The notes: generated by a model not told the origin, from the sequence alone. A stretch of 64,000 nucleotides of DNA from Rhizobiaceae bacterium (GCA_016742175.1 JACVCH010000003.1:62001-126000), one strand, 5' to 3'. Numbered from the stretch's first letter, positions 1 through 9,384 are shown. Made by a program: numbers and translations.

Positions 1-270
1 GGCGACGCCGCCATTTTCGACCGTCGGGATTTCATCGACGAGGGCAGGGACCATTTCGCCCTTCTCGTTGAACTTAGCCAGCGGCTCGATGACCAGCGAG
101 GAGCCTTCGACATCCTTGGTGCCGCCCGAAAGGAACGGATTGAGGATCGAGACCGCCTGCCAGTAGAGGATGTTGAGATGGCCGTCGCTTCCGCGCTCGG
201 CCTGGGCAGCGCCAGCCGTCATGGCAATGGCCGCTGCCGTTCCGGTCAGGAACGTCGTCAGTTTCTTCAT
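1..270 (-). CDS. Peptide ABC transporter substrate-binding protein, N-terminal part (runs off window)
   Basis: First 90 codons of a periplasmic solute-binding protein of family 5 (oligo/dipeptide type). The N-terminus is a typical Sec signal peptide: MKK, a hydrophobic stretch, then an AQA-type cleavage site near residues 23-25. The mature part begins with a strand and the LNPF stretch characteristic of this family. It lies 87 bp downstream of two peptide-type ABC ATPase genes on the same strand, so it is probably the third gene of a transporter operon whose permeases would lie beyond the window. The rest of the protein is not visible, so substrate cannot be judged. Confidence 0.85.
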   Translation of the reverse strand, partial: MKKLTTFLTGTAAAIAMTAGAAQAERGSDGHLNILYWQAVSILNPFLSGGTKDVEGSSLVIEPLAKFNEKGEMVPALVDEIPTVENGGVA

Positions 271-357
271 TGCAATTCCCCTTGCGATATTATTGGTTTT
301 GCCAGGTTTTTCGCATCCGCTTTGGCTCCCATCCGCCACGGTGCGACACTCAGATTC

Positions 358-1401
358 CTACGTCGCCTTCGACGGTTCTCCTCCTTCGACTCGATGACAT
401 GCAGCAAAGCGGCCCGGCTGCACCTCGCGCCAGGCCGGTTCCTCGACCCGGCAGCGGTCGAAGACCTCCGGGCAGCGTGTGCAGAAGCGGCATCCGGCCG
501 GCGGGTTCGCCGGGTCGGGAATGTCGCCCGTCAGGATGATGCGGCGCCGGCTCGCCTCGACCTTCGGGTCGGGCACCGGCACGGCCGACAGGAGCGCCTT
601 CGTGTAGGGGTGCTTCGGGTCGGCGAAGAGGGATTCGACATCCGCCAGTTCCACGATCTTGCCGAGATACATGACGGCGACCCGGTCGGCGATGTGCTTG
701 ACCATCGAAAGGTCGTGGCTGATGAAAAGGTAGGTCAGGCCGAGCTTGGCCTGCAGATCCTCGAGCAGGTTGACCACCTGCGCCTGGATCGAGACGTCCA
801 GTGCCGCGATCGGCTCGTCGCAGACAATGAATTCCGGATCGAGCGCGAGAGCCCGCGCGATGCCGATGCGCTGGCGCTGGCCGCCGGAAAATTCGTGCGG
901 ATAGCGGTTGACGTAATCGGGGTTGAGGCCGACCGCATCCAGCAGTTCGCGCACCCGCGCCTTGCGTCCCTTGGCGTCCATCACCCCATGCTCGACCAGC
1001 GGCTCGGCGATGATCGCGCCGACCGTCATGCGCGGGTTGAGCGAGGCCTGCGGGTCCTGGAAGATCATCTGCATGCGCGGCCGCTGCCTTCGCAGCGCGT
1101 CACCCTCCAGCGAGGCGATGTCGGTGCCGTCGAACACGATCTTCCCGTCGCTGGCGCGGTAGAGCCGCAGCAGCGCCCGCCCGGTCGTCGACTTGCCGCA
1201 GCCGGATTCGCCGACGAGCCCCAGCGTCTCGCCTTTCTTGATCTCGAAGGTCAGCCCGTCCACCGCCCGCACCGCGCCAGCCTTGCGCCGGAAGATGCCC
1301 TTGTGAACCGGAAAATGAACCTTGAGATTGTCGATCGAGACCAGCGTCTCGTCGCTCGGAACGTGGTGCGTCGGCCGTGCCATCGCGGTTTCAAGCGACA
1401 T
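358..1401 (-). CDS. Oligopeptide/dipeptide ABC transporter ATP-binding protein (OppF/DppF type)
   Basis: 347-residue cytoplasmic ATPase that powers peptide uptake with a partner ATPase and two permeases. Walker [10 protein letters not shown] is at about 64-72, the signature FSGGQRQR at about 171-178, Walker B FIVCDEP at about 191-197 and the H-loop His at about 229. The C-terminal extension carries the cysteine cluster (CRFCTRC) typical of peptide-family ATPases. The start at 1401 was preferred to an upstream in-frame start at 1458 because a GGAGG precedes it by a few bases and it overlaps the upstream ATPase gene by only 11 bp, which suggests translational coupling. Substrate preference is not readable from the ATPase. 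Confidence 0.9.
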   Translation of the reverse strand: MSLETAMARPTHHVPSDETLVSIDNLKVHFPVHKGIFRRKAGAVRAVDGLTFEIKKGETLGLVGESGCGKSTTGRALLRLYRASDGKIVFDGTDIASLEGDALRRQRPRMQMIFQDPQASLNPRMTVGAIIAEPLVEHGVMDAKGRKARVRELLDAVGLNPDYVNRYPHEFSGGQRQRIGIARALALDPEFIVCDEPIAALDVSIQAQVVNLLEDLQAKLGLTYLFISHDLSMVKHIADRVAVMYLGKIVELADVESLFADPKHPYTKALLSAVPVPDPKVEASRRRIILTGDIPDPANPPAGCRFCTRCPEVFDRCRVEEPAWREVQPGRFAACHRVEGGEPSKAT

Positions 1402-2356
1402 CGCGCGGGCCTCCGGTTTCTGGGTCCCACCAGCACGCCGCGCGATGGTCGCCGTCAACGGTGATCAGCGGCGGGTTCTGCCTCAGGCACTTGTCGAACA
1501 CATGCTTGCAACGCGCCGAGAACGGACAGAAATCCGGCTGCTTTAGCAAAAGCGGCGGTTGCCCGGCGATCGAGCGCAGCTTCTCATGCGCCTCGTGCCG
1601 GCCGGGCAAGGAATCGAGCAGCGCGCGCGTATAGGGATGCTGCGGATCGTCGAAGAGCTCGTCCACCGCCGCATGCTCGACGATCTGCCCGCCATACATG
1701 ACGACGATCCGGTCCGCGATGCCGGCGGCGACGCCAAGGTCGTGCGTGATCCAGATGATCGCCATGCCGAGCTTCTGGCGCAGTTCCTTGATCAGTTCGA
1801 GGATCTGCGCCTGCACGGTCACGTCGAGCGCCGTCGTCGGCTCGTCCGCGATCAGCACCTTCGGATCGCAGGCCAGCGCGATGGCGATGACGACGCGCTG
1901 GCGCATGCCGCCGGAGAACTGGTGCGGATAATCGTCGATGCGCTGGCCGGCGGCGGGAATGCCGACGAGCTCCAGAAGCTCAATCGCGCGCTTGCGCGCC
2001 TGCTTCTTCGACAGCCCCATATGCTCGCGCAGCGGCTCCATGATCTGGTAGCCGACGGTGAACACCGGGTTGAGCGAGGTCATCGGGTCCTGGAAGACGA
2101 ACCCGATACGCGAGCCGCGCACCTGGCGGATCTGCGATGCCTTCAGCTTGACGAGATCCTGGCCCTGGAAATTGACCCGTCCGGACGCGATCTCGGCCGG
2201 CGGCATCGGCAGGAGCTGCATCAGCGACATCATCGCCACGCTCTTGCCCGAGCCGCTCTCGCCGACCACGGCGAGCAGTTCGCCTTCATCCAGGTGGAAG
2301 CTGATGCCGTTGACGGCGTGGACCACACCGTCCTGGGTGTGGAAGTGCGTCCGCAA
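1391..2356 (-). CDS. Oligopeptide/dipeptide ABC transporter ATP-binding protein (OppD/DppD type)
   Basis: First gene of the transporter operon; the cytoplasmic ATPase partner of the OppF/DppF-type protein. Walker A GESGSGKS lies at about 32-39, the signature SGGMRQR near 148, Walker B VLIADEP near 167, and the C-terminal cysteine cluster CPFSARC is present. The coordinates use the first conventional start, a TTG at 2356. Recognisable family sequence (VLEVSD) continues upstream in frame without ATG, GTG or TTG: the next upstream stop is a TGA nine bases before an ATA at 2381-2383. Homology therefore suggests a start at that ATA (330 aa) or a base error there. Function is secure; the start is not. 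Confidence 0.88.
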   Translation of the reverse strand: MRTHFHTQDGVVHAVNGISFHLDEGELLAVVGESGSGKSVAMMSLMQLLPMPPAEIASGRVNFQGQDLVKLKASQIRQVRGSRIGFVFQDPMTSLNPVFTVGYQIMEPLREHMGLSKKQARKRAIELLELVGIPAAGQRIDDYPHQFSGGMRQRVVIAIALACDPKVLIADEPTTALDVTVQAQILELIKELRQKLGMAIIWITHDLGVAAGIADRIVVMYGGQIVEHAAVDELFDDPQHPYTRALLDSLPGRHEAHEKLRSIAGQPPLLLKQPDFCPFSARCKHVFDKCLRQNPPLITVDGDHRAACWWDPETGGPRDVA

Positions 2357-2537
2357 ATCGCTGACTTCGAGGACCTGGCTTATCGTATCTACTCACGAAA
2401 CGGGCTGCGGCGGGCAGCGGCTGCGGGCAATCGAAAAGTCGTCTTGCCCGCATGTGAGCATCGCGGCCCGCGCATTTCAAGCCGGTAATTGAGCAATTTC
2501 TCCAGTTGCGCGCGTTTTGACCAACTGCGCTTTTTTA

Positions 2538-3842
2538 TCAGACGGTTACGGGCTGTCTTACACGTTCTTTCCCGCCGAAGACGCGCAGATAGCGCTCGAT
2601 TTCGGCCGGATCGCCGGTCGCCTTTTCCGGATTGTCGGAAAGCTTGACGGCCGGCCGGCCGTTGACCGACGTCACCTTGCAGACCAGCGAGATCGCCTTC
2701 AGCGCCTCGTTGCGCTCGGGCGCGCAGTCGTGAAAATCATTGGTCAGGTTGGTGCCCCAGCCGAACGCCATGCGCACGCGGCCGCGAAAATGCAGGTACG
2801 CCCGTTCGATCGTGTCGACGTCGAGGCCGTCGGAAAAGATGATCAGCCGTTCCTGCGGATCGATGCCATGCTCCTTCCACCAGCGGATGATGCGCTCGCC
2901 GCCCTCGATCGCCGGCGCGCTGTCGGGCCGGAACCCCGTCCACTGGCCGACCCAGTCCGGCGCCTCGCGCAGGAAGGCTTCGGTGCCGAAGGCGTCGGGC
3001 AGCACGATCAGGAGGTTGCCGCCGTAATAGCTCTGCCAGTCCTGCAGCACGCGATAGGGCGCGGTCTTCAGTTCGGCATCGGAGTTCGCCATCGCCGCCA
3101 GCACCATCGGCAGTTCATGCGCGTTGGTGCCGAGCGCTTCGAGGTCGGTGTCCATCGCCAAGAGCACGTTCGACGTGCCGGTGAAGGAGGGGCCGATTCC
3201 TTCCTTCAAGGCTTCCACGCACCAGCGCTGCCACAGATGCGAATGCCGCCGCCGCGTGCCGAAATCGGAGATGCGCAGGTCCGGATAGGCGCGCAGCCGC
3301 TCCACCTTTTCCCACACCCGCGCCTTGGCACGCGCATAGGTCACGTCGAGCGCAAATCGGCCCATCGATTTCAGCGCCGCGCGCGAGCGCAACTCGTTGA
3401 TGATCGCGAGCGCCGGGATTTCCCACATCGTCGTGTCGTGCCAGCGGCCGTGGAAGGTCAGCTCGAACTGCCCGTCCTTGCGCGTCAGCTCGTATTCCGG
3501 CAACCGGAAATCGGCCAGCCAGCGCAGGAAGTCGTGCCGGAAGATCTGGCTCTTGCCATAGAAGGTGTTACCGCCGAGCCAGATCATCTCCTTCTTGGAA
3601 AAGCGAAGCGAGCGCGCATGGTCGAGCTGCGCGCGCAGTTCGCCCTCGTCGATCTCGTCGGCGAGGCGCACGGATTTCGTCCGGTTGATCAGCGTGAAGG
3701 TCGCATCGACATCCGGATAAACGCCCCGGATCATCTGCAGCATCAGGAGCTTGTAGAAGTCCGTGTCGAGCAGGCTGCGGATGATGGGATCGAGCTTCCA
3801 GGTGTGGTTGTAGACCCGGCGCGCGATGTCGGTCTTGATCAT
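2538..3842 (-). CDS. pncB: Nicotinate phosphoribosyltransferase
   Basis: 434-residue enzyme of NAD salvage: nicotinate + PRPP + ATP gives nicotinate mononucleotide. Family marks include the N-terminal SLLDTDFYK segment, [16 protein letters not shown], the TNAHE segment containing the His that is phosphorylated in this family, FSDGLD, and the C-terminal phosphate-binding GWGTNLTND. Length is normal for the bacterial dimeric enzyme. It follows rlmB on the same strand with a 74-bp gap and is followed by the peptide transporter operon about 150 bp away. The start ATG at 3842 gives the expected [12 protein letters not shown] beginning. Confidence 0.96.
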   Translation of the reverse strand: MIKTDIARRVYNHTWKLDPIIRSLLDTDFYKLLMLQMIRGVYPDVDATFTLINRTKSVRLADEIDEGELRAQLDHARSLRFSKKEMIWLGGNTFYGKSQIFRHDFLRWLADFRLPEYELTRKDGQFELTFHGRWHDTTMWEIPALAIINELRSRAALKSMGRFALDVTYARAKARVWEKVERLRAYPDLRISDFGTRRRHSHLWQRWCVEALKEGIGPSFTGTSNVLLAMDTDLEALGTNAHELPMVLAAMANSDAELKTAPYRVLQDWQSYYGGNLLIVLPDAFGTEAFLREAPDWVGQWTGFRPDSAPAIEGGERIIRWWKEHGIDPQERLIIFSDGLDVDTIERAYLHFRGRVRMAFGWGTNLTNDFHDCAPERNEALKAISLVCKVTSVNGRPAVKLSDNPEKATGDPAEIERYLRVFGGKERVRQPVTV

Positions 3843-3916
3843 GATGCGTGTCTTCTTCCCTCAGCGCCTTTCGCGCTCCAACGGGAAGGCCAGCACGAAA
3901 GCTGGCCAAACTCAAG

Positions 3917-4777
3917 TTACCCCTTTTGGCCCAGATGCCGGTGCGCGGCATAAAGCGAGATCGCGGCCGCGTTCGACACGTTGAGCGAGCGGATCGCGCC
4001 GGGCATGTCGAGCCGGGCGAGAGCGGAAACGGTCTCGCGCGTCTTCTGGCGCAGCCCCTTGCCCTCGGCGCCGAGAACGAGGGCGATGCGCTCCCCGGCA
4101 AACGCCTCTTCCAGCACCGCCGGCCCGTCCGAATCGAGGCCAACCGTCTGGAAGCCGAGTTCGGCGAGTTCGCCGAGCGCATCGGCGAGGTTTCGCACCT
4201 CGATATGTTCGATATGCTCCAGCGCGCCCGAGGCCGATTTCGCCAGAACGCCCGATTCCTGCGGGCTGTGCCGTCCGGTCGTGACCAGCGCGCCGGCCGA
4301 GAACGCGACCGCCGAACGCATGATCGCGCCGACATTGTGCGGGTCGGTCACCTGGTCGAGCACCAGGAGCAGCCGCGTCTCCTTCAGGTCGGCGAGCCGC
4401 TTCGGCTTCAGCGGCATCACTTCCGCGAGCGCGCCCTGGTGGACCGCGTCGGAGCCGACGAGCTTGTCGATCTCGCGCGGCTCGACGATCTCGGCCGGGT
4501 AGGGCAGGTCGAGCGGCTCGGAGAGATCCAGCCGCGCCAGCGCGTTGCGCGTCACCAGGAGCCGCCGGATCGTGCGCCGCGGATTGTCCAGCGCCGCGCG
4601 AACCGTGTGGATGCCGTAGAGCCGCACGGAGCCGTCCTCGGGCTGCGCGCCGGCCTCGATCGGCGCCCGCGCCCGGAAGACCGGACCGCCGGCCTTCTCG
4701 TCGCGAAACTTGCGGCGCAGCTTTGCGTAATGGGTGTCCCGCGCCGTGCCGGCGGGAGGCGTCTTCTTGTCGCTCAT
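3917..4777 (-). CDS. rlmB: 23S rRNA (guanosine-2'-O-)-methyltransferase RlmB, TrmH/SpoU family
   Basis: 286-residue SPOUT methyltransferase expected to methylate G2251 of 23S rRNA using SAM. The N-terminal substrate-binding domain contains GIHTVRAAL. The C-terminal knotted catalytic domain shows the three SpoU motifs: DPHNVGAIMRSA, LVLGAEGKGLR and SLNVSNAAAISLY. The first 45 residues are a basic, probably disordered extension. The gene is divergent from the tRNA-Tyr/tRNA-Gly pair. RlmB is assigned rather than another TrmH paralogue because of the two-domain layout and this location next to tRNA-Tyr, common in rhizobia. Confidence 0.92.
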   Translation of the reverse strand: MSDKKTPPAGTARDTHYAKLRRKFRDEKAGGPVFRARAPIEAGAQPEDGSVRLYGIHTVRAALDNPRRTIRRLLVTRNALARLDLSEPLDLPYPAEIVEPREIDKLVGSDAVHQGALAEVMPLKPKRLADLKETRLLLVLDQVTDPHNVGAIMRSAVAFSAGALVTTGRHSPQESGVLAKSASGALEHIEHIEVRNLADALGELAELGFQTVGLDSDGPAVLEEAFAGERIALVLGAEGKGLRQKTRETVSALARLDMPGAIRSLNVSNAAAISLYAAHRHLGQKG

Positions 4778-4862
4778 GGCTCTCTATAGCGAGCGCGACG
4801 GGCCTTGGACATGGGGCGACGCAAGGTCATGGCGAAATTCTGGACAATTGGCGCGGCCGCGG

Positions 4863-4891
4863 TTGACAGCATTTCGCGCTGCCGCCATAAG
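4863..4891 (+). promoter_or_regulatory. Sigma-70-type promoter for tRNA-Tyr/tRNA-Gly
   Basis: A perfect TTGACA (4863-4868), a 17-bp spacer and CATAAG (4886-4891, four of six matches to TATAAT) lie about 85 bp upstream of tRNA-Tyr. Transcription would start near 4898. This is the best -35 element seen in the window. Confidence 0.6.
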
Positions 4892-4974
4892 GCCCATCGC
4901 GGATTTGGCTTGGATTTCGGTTCCGGCAAGGTCTGCAAGCCAAGCCTCGTTGCACGGCTCCGATGTGGTCTGAC

Positions 4975-5059
4975 GGAGGGGTGTCCGAGTGGTTAAAGGA
5001 GACGGACTGTAAATCCGTTCGCTATGCGTACGCTGGTTCGAATCCAGCCCCCTCCACCA
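4975..5059 (+). tRNA. tRNA-Tyr (GTA)
   Basis: 85-nt class II tRNA with a long variable arm. The acceptor stem GGAGGGG pairs with CCCCTCC, the anticodon stem ACGGA/TCCGT encloses a loop with anticodon GTA, and the T-arm GCTGG-TTCGAAT-CCAGC is complete. The 3' CCA is encoded. It is followed 33 bp later by tRNA-Gly, so the two are probably co-transcribed. Confidence 0.97.
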
Positions 5060-5092
5060 CCGGCCCACATCGCAAGTTGTACCTCGCAAGAG

Positions 5093-5166
5093 GCGGGTAT
5101 AGCTCAATGGTAGAGCAGCAGCCTTCCAAGCTGAATACGCGGGTTCGATTCCCGCTACCCGCTCCA
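5093..5166 (+). tRNA. tRNA-Gly (TCC)
   Basis: 74-nt tRNA with acceptor stem GCGGGTA/TACCCGC, D-arm starting AGCTCAATGG, anticodon loop CTTCCAA (anticodon TCC), T-arm GCGGG-TTCGATT-CCCGC and an encoded CCA end. It pairs with the upstream tRNA-Tyr. No tufB follows, and no repeat of its 3' end was noticed nearby that would mark an integration site. Confidence 0.97.
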
Positions 5167-5234
5167 GCGATCCAGGAAAATCCAAGCTCGACCGATGGAC
5201 ACCAGCGCACAGTTTTCTTCCGTGCCGCCGATAT

Positions 5235-5963
5235 CTACGCGCGCGCCGGCGTTCGGCCTTGCGACGGACGGCTGGAGAAATAGGCGAATGCGGCGATCGC
5301 CAGGAAGACGGGGATGCCGAGTTCCAGCACTTCCTCGAAAATGACCGACGGCGCCTGCAGGGAAGGCGCTAGCGTGATGCCGAGATCGGCCAGCTTGCGC
5401 ACGCTGCCGTCGAGCGTCTTCGAAATGACGGCGCAGGCGCCGGCGGCGCCGATCGCTATGGCGACGACGTCGAACCGGCGAAGGCCCTCCAAGAACGCCC
5501 GTCCGTGCAGCTTGATCGTCCGATAGGCAGCGAAGCCGACGAACAGCAGAACCGCGACCGCCAGCAGCTTTTCGCCAAGCGGCACCTCCGGCGAGACGTA
5601 GAACGACGTCTTGGTGATCGTCATCGTCGTCAGCTTGGTGTGAAAATCGAGTTCGCGCAGGCAAAGCAGGATCGGGATCGCGATCAGATGCCATCGCGAT
5701 GCGAGCAGGGCGGGATGCGACTCGCGCACGATCGTGGTCGAGACGATCAGGTAGAACGCCGCCGAAAAGACCTGCAGCGCGCCGCCTTCGCTGACATATT
5801 CGTCATGGATCTGTTCACCGATCCACAGCGGCAAAAGGGCAAGCAGCACGACGCACGCCGTTGCCAGCGCGATGTAGCCGAAATAGCGATTTGGGTTGCG
5901 AATATCCGAGCTGCCGACCCAGTTCGTGGTTGCCAATGGCCTGATTCCCGTCACATCGCGCAT
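5235..5963 (-). CDS. Hypothetical polytopic membrane protein
   Basis: 242-residue protein I do not recognise. About six hydrophobic segments are visible, at residues 29-51, 63-79, 91-107, 132-150, 165-185 and 210-230. Several charged residues sit in or next to the membrane segments: RELD in the third, KTLD after the fifth, and EEVLEL at the start of the sixth. This recurs in integral-membrane enzyme-like families but is not diagnostic. The start at 5963 has no strong ribosome binding site. It stands alone, antisense to and 69 bp from tRNA-Gly, with two other unknown genes upstream on the same strand. Confidence 0.7.
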   Translation of the reverse strand: MRDVTGIRPLATTNWVGSSDIRNPNRYFGYIALATACVVLLALLPLWIGEQIHDEYVSEGGALQVFSAAFYLIVSTTIVRESHPALLASRWHLIAIPILLCLRELDFHTKLTTMTITKTSFYVSPEVPLGEKLLAVAVLLFVGFAAYRTIKLHGRAFLEGLRRFDVVAIAIGAAGACAVISKTLDGSVRKLADLGITLAPSLQAPSVIFEEVLELGIPVFLAIAAFAYFSSRPSQGRTPARA

Positions 5964-6049
5964 TCGCGCACGCCAAACGGCCTATCAGACTCGCAGTTGA
6001 ATAGTCGACATATTTGTTCAGCTTCCCCGCCCGTGTTGCGGGAAAGCGG

Positions 6050-6481
6050 CTACTGCGTGGCCCGCGTCTTGGCGTCGAGCTCGGCCAGTTGAACGTCGAC
6101 GGCGTCGAGCGCGCGCAGGAGGCGCAGGCGCAGCGTGCGGAACTGGCTTGCCGCATCCGCCTGGTGCTCGTTGATTACCAGATTGAGCGCGCGGGTGACG
6201 AGCAGGTCGATCGGCACGCCGCAAAAGCGCTGTTCACGAAATTGCGCGTCCAGCACTTCGTCCTCGATTCCGTCGGGGCAGGGATAAACGACGCCATCCG
6301 GATGGCAGAGCGTCGAGATCGTCAATTCCGAGAAGACCGCCTTCTGCAGCGCCGCGCGACAAACGCGGTAGCTCTCACTGGTTCCGGAACTGTTGTGGAG
6401 GCCAAGCTGCGAGAGCGACCCGCCCGGGATCGTCTGCAGATCGGCAACCCATGTCGTCACATTTTCGGTCGGCCGCGCCAT
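6050..6481 (-). CDS. Hypothetical protein
   Basis: 143-residue protein with no recognised domain. Several cysteines occur in the middle (STLCHPDG, YPCPDG, QRFCGVP), followed by an amphipathic, probably helical C-terminal half containing a leucine/arginine-rich run and an alternating LxxLxA pattern. An open frame extends upstream to 6616, but that would overlap the preceding 96-codon gene, so the internal ATG at 6481 (MARPTEN) was chosen; its ribosome binding site is weak. It lies downstream of the small secreted protein gene and may be co-transcribed with it. Function unknown. Confidence 0.5.
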   Translation of the reverse strand: MARPTENVTTWVADLQTIPGGSLSQLGLHNSSGTSESYRVCRAALQKAVFSELTISTLCHPDGVVYPCPDGIEDEVLDAQFREQRFCGVPIDLLVTRALNLVINEHQADAASQFRTLRLRLLRALDAVDVQLAELDAKTRATQ

Positions 6482-6575
6482 CGGTCTGTTCCGCAATGCG
6501 TTGGACTGCTCGCCGACTATCGAGTGCCGGTTGCGCAAGAGCAAGAGCGGAGTTACCGAATAGCGCCCGTCGCGA

Positions 6576-6866
6576 TCACTTTTGGTGTCGCAAGGGGCCG
6601 CCGGCGCTGTCGGCATGCGCGCGCAGCGTCGGACCGGGGCGATCCGGCTGCGCGGCGACGACGCAGCCGTCCTGAATCTTGATCCAGGCGGAGTTGTTCA
6701 GCACCATGCCGCAGCGCGCGAGTTGCGGCGCGCAGGGAATGTCGAGGCAGACGACCTGTCCCTGGCCGAAGACGAGCCCGTTCGCATGGCATGTCGGGCC
6801 CGCGGCGGCCTGCGGATCGGCAGCGGCGCCAACCGTCATGGCTGCGATGAGAAGGGTCTCGAACAT
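6576..6866 (-). CDS. Small secreted hypothetical protein
   Basis: 96-residue protein with a short signal-peptide-like N-terminus (MFETLLIAAMTVGAAA). Four cysteines follow in the mature part (PTCHANG, VVCLDIPC, ARCGM), with a fifth at QDGCVV. This suggests disulfide bonds in the periplasm. The C-terminal 25 residues are polar and low in hydrophobics. I do not recognise the family. It heads the unknown three-gene group on the minus strand and is 36 bp from the stop of xthA. Confidence 0.6.
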   Translation of the reverse strand: MFETLLIAAMTVGAAADPQAAAGPTCHANGLVFGQGQVVCLDIPCAPQLARCGMVLNNSAWIKIQDGCVVAAQPDRPGPTLRAHADSAGGPLRHQK

Positions 6867-6902
6867 GCCGCATCATAGCACGCTACCTGACGCTGCGTCA
6901 CC

Positions 6903-7703
6903 TCACGCCGCCTGGGCAAGGTCCATGTCGAGATCGATCACCACCGGCACGTGGTCGGACGGCTTTTCCCACGCCCGGACATGCTTCTCGATGCCGGACG
7001 AGCGCAGCCGCGCGGCAGCTTCCGGCGACAGCATCTGGAAATCGATGCGGATGCCATTGTTCTTTTGCCAGGCGCCCGCTTGGTAGTCCCAGAAGGAATA
7101 GGCGTCGCGCGCATCGGAAACTGCGCGGAAGGCGTCGACGAAGCCGAGATTTTCGAGCCGTCGTAAAGCCTGTCTGGATTCGGGCTGGAAAAGCGCGTCG
7201 CCCAACCAGTTCTCGGGATAGCGTGCGTCATGCGGCTCGGGAATGACGTTGTAGTCGCCGGCGAGCACCAGCGGTTCCTCGAGCGCCAGCCGCGCCTGCG
7301 CCCAGCGCTCCAGCCGGTCCATCCAGCCGAGCTTGTAGGGAAATTTTTCCGTGCCGACCGGATTGCCGTTCGGCAGGTAGAGCGAGACGACCCTGAGCGC
7401 ACCCTTGTCGGTCGAGAACACGCCCTCGATGAACCGCGCCTGCAAATCCTCGTTGTCGCCGGCGAGCCCGCGATTGACTTCGTCGAAGCGCAGCCTGGAG
7501 AGGATCGCTACGCCGTTGAACCCCTTCTGGCCGTGCGTCTCGACATGATAGCCGAGCGCCTCGATCTCCATTCGGGGAAAATTCTCGTCGACCGACTTGA
7601 TCTCCTGCAGGCAGGCGATGTCGGGCTGGCTCTCGTTCAGCCAGTGCAATAGGTTGTCGATCCGCGCCTTGACGCCGTTGATGTTCCAGGTCGCGATCTT
7701 CAT
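6903..7703 (-). CDS. xthA: Exodeoxyribonuclease III
   Basis: 266-residue Mg-dependent AP endonuclease/3'-exonuclease of base-excision repair, of the exonuclease-endonuclease-phosphatase fold. Diagnostic segments are WNINGVKAR at the N-terminus, LQEIK (catalytic Glu34), the GDYNV segment in the middle, and the C-terminal SDHVPV with the catalytic Asp-His pair. Length matches E. coli XthA. Its ATG at 7701-7703 directly abuts the stop codon of erpA (7704-7706), so the two genes are almost certainly one transcription unit and translation is probably coupled. Confidence 0.96.
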   Translation of the reverse strand: MKIATWNINGVKARIDNLLHWLNESQPDIACLQEIKSVDENFPRMEIEALGYHVETHGQKGFNGVAILSRLRFDEVNRGLAGDNEDLQARFIEGVFSTDKGALRVVSLYLPNGNPVGTEKFPYKLGWMDRLERWAQARLALEEPLVLAGDYNVIPEPHDARYPENWLGDALFQPESRQALRRLENLGFVDAFRAVSDARDAYSFWDYQAGAWQKNNGIRIDFQMLSPEAAARLRSSGIEKHVRAWEKPSDHVPVVIDLDMDLAQAA

Positions 7704-8054
7704 TCAGATGGCAAAGCTCGTGCCGCAGCCGCAGGAGGCGACGGCGTTCGGATTGCGGATCTGGAAGGATTGACCCATCAGGTCGTCGACGAAATCGATC
7801 ACCGATCCGCCCATGTAGACGAGCGAGATCTCATCGATCAGAACCTTGGCGCCGTCGCGTTCGATGACGACATCGTCGTCGTTCTGGCTGTCGACGAGAT
7901 CGAACGTGTAGGAAAAGCCCGAACAGCCGCCGCCCTCGACCGCGACGCGCAGCGCCGTCTTGCCCGGCTCGTCGCGCAGGATCGCCGCCACGCGGGCGAT
8001 CGCGGCATCGCTCACTTCGACGGATTTCATGTCGGTCTTGGCGTCCATGCCCAT
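7704..8054 (-). CDS. erpA: Iron-sulfur cluster insertion protein (A-type carrier)
   Basis: 116-residue A-type Fe-S carrier that delivers clusters to apo-enzymes. The three ligand cysteines are present: Cys44 in GGCSGF and Cys108/Cys110 in the C-terminal SCGCGTSF. The start at 8054 was chosen over an ATG-like start ten codons upstream because AAGGTG lies about seven bases before it. It is divergent from dgt across an 82-bp gap and directly abuts xthA. The call ErpA rather than IscA or SufA rests on sequence impression and on the dgt neighbour commonly seen in rhizobia. Confidence 0.9.
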   Translation of the reverse strand: MGMDAKTDMKSVEVSDAAIARVAAILRDEPGKTALRVAVEGGGCSGFSYTFDLVDSQNDDDVVIERDGAKVLIDEISLVYMGGSVIDFVDDLMGQSFQIRNPNAVASCGCGTSFAI

Positions 8055-8136
8055 GGCGTCACCTTGCGTTCGCATTCGCACCATAGGTATGAAGCCGGCG
8101 GGGACAAGTCAACGAAGCGGCAACGGGTGACGGCAG

Positions 8137-9321
8137 GTGAACACGAGCGAGATCGGTTTCGGCTACCGGCCGCGCGCAGCCTATGCGTCCGACCCGGCGC
8201 AAACGCGCGGTCGTCTCGTGCCGGAACCGGAAAGCGCGACGCGCACGCCGTTCCAGCGCGACCGCGACCGCATCATCCACTCCACCGCCTTCCGCCGCCT
8301 CAAGCACAAGACGCAGGTCTTCATCGCCCATGAGGGCGACCACTTCCGCACCCGGCTGACCCACTCCATCGAGGTCGCCCAGATCGCCCGCGCCCTGGCG
8401 CGCGCGCTTCGCCTCGACGAGGACCTTGCCGAAGCCGTCGCGCTCGTCCACGATTTCGGCCACACGCCCTTCGGCCACACCGGCGAGGACGCGCTCGACG
8501 AGAAGATGCGGCCGTGGGGCGGCTTCGACCACAATGCGCAGTCGCTCAGGATCGTCACCGAACTCGAGCGCCGCTACGCCGATTTCGACGGGCTCAACCT
8601 CTCCTGGGAAACGCTCGAAGGCCTCGTCAAGCACAACGGCCCGCTGACCGGCGACATCCCGCCGGCGATCCTGGCCTACAATGCCCGCCACGACCTCGAA
8701 CTCGACCGCCACGCCGGCCTCGAAGCGCAGGCGGCCGCCATCGCCGACGACATCGCCTACGACACCCACGACATCGACGACGGCCTGCGCGCCGGGCTGA
8801 TCTCGCTCGACATGCTGGAGGACGTGCCGCTCTGCGCGCAAATCCTCGCCGGCGTGCGCAGCCGGTATCCCGCGCTCGATCCCGTTCGCACCGCGCATGA
8901 GTTGATGCGCCGCCAGATCACATTGATGGTCGAGGACGTCATCGCGACCGCCGCCGCCAATCTCGAACGGCTCGCCCCGCGCTCGGTCGCCGACGTGCAC
9001 AGCGCCGGCATCACCCTCGTCACCTTCTCGGACCGGATGCGCAAGTCCGAATCCGAGCTGAAATCGTTCCTCTACAGCCACTTGTACCGCCATCCTCAGG
9101 TGATGAACGTCCGCGCCTCCGCCGACGCCATCGTCCGCGATCTCTTCGACCGCTACATGGCCGACGACGCCGCGCTCCCCGACGACTGGCGCGAGCGCCT
9201 GCCCCTGCTCGACGCGGCCGCCCGGGCCCGCCACGTCGCCGATTACCTGGCCGGCATGACCGACACTTACGCCGTGCGCGAACACCGCCGCCTGTTTGAC
9301 CGCACCCCCGATTTGGGCTAG
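8137..9321 (+). CDS. dgt: Deoxyguanosinetriphosphate triphosphohydrolase-like protein
   Basis: 394-residue HD-domain enzyme that hydrolyses dNTPs to deoxynucleoside and triphosphate. The metal-binding HD signature is complete: RLTHSIEV (His76), [11 protein letters not shown] (His105-Asp106, then further His residues), and a downstream Asp in the [15 protein letters not shown] segment. The start is GTG at 8137. The protein is of the shorter type 2 group found widely in alphaproteobacteria, with the usual [11 protein letters not shown]-terminus. It is followed 63 bp later by argS in the same direction. Confidence 0.95.
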   Translation: MNTSEIGFGYRPRAAYASDPAQTRGRLVPEPESATRTPFQRDRDRIIHSTAFRRLKHKTQVFIAHEGDHFRTRLTHSIEVAQIARALARALRLDEDLAEAVALVHDFGHTPFGHTGEDALDEKMRPWGGFDHNAQSLRIVTELERRYADFDGLNLSWETLEGLVKHNGPLTGDIPPAILAYNARHDLELDRHAGLEAQAAAIADDIAYDTHDIDDGLRAGLISLDMLEDVPLCAQILAGVRSRYPALDPVRTAHELMRRQITLMVEDVIATAAANLERLAPRSVADVHSAGITLVTFSDRMRKSESELKSFLYSHLYRHPQVMNVRASADAIVRDLFDRYMADDAALPDDWRERLPLLDAAARARHVADYLAGMTDTYAVREHRRLFDRTPDLG

Positions 9322-9384
9322 GGCCGCGCCCATGCTGCGCCGGGGTTGCGCGCGCCTTCCAGAATCTGACGAGATTGGCCTTCG

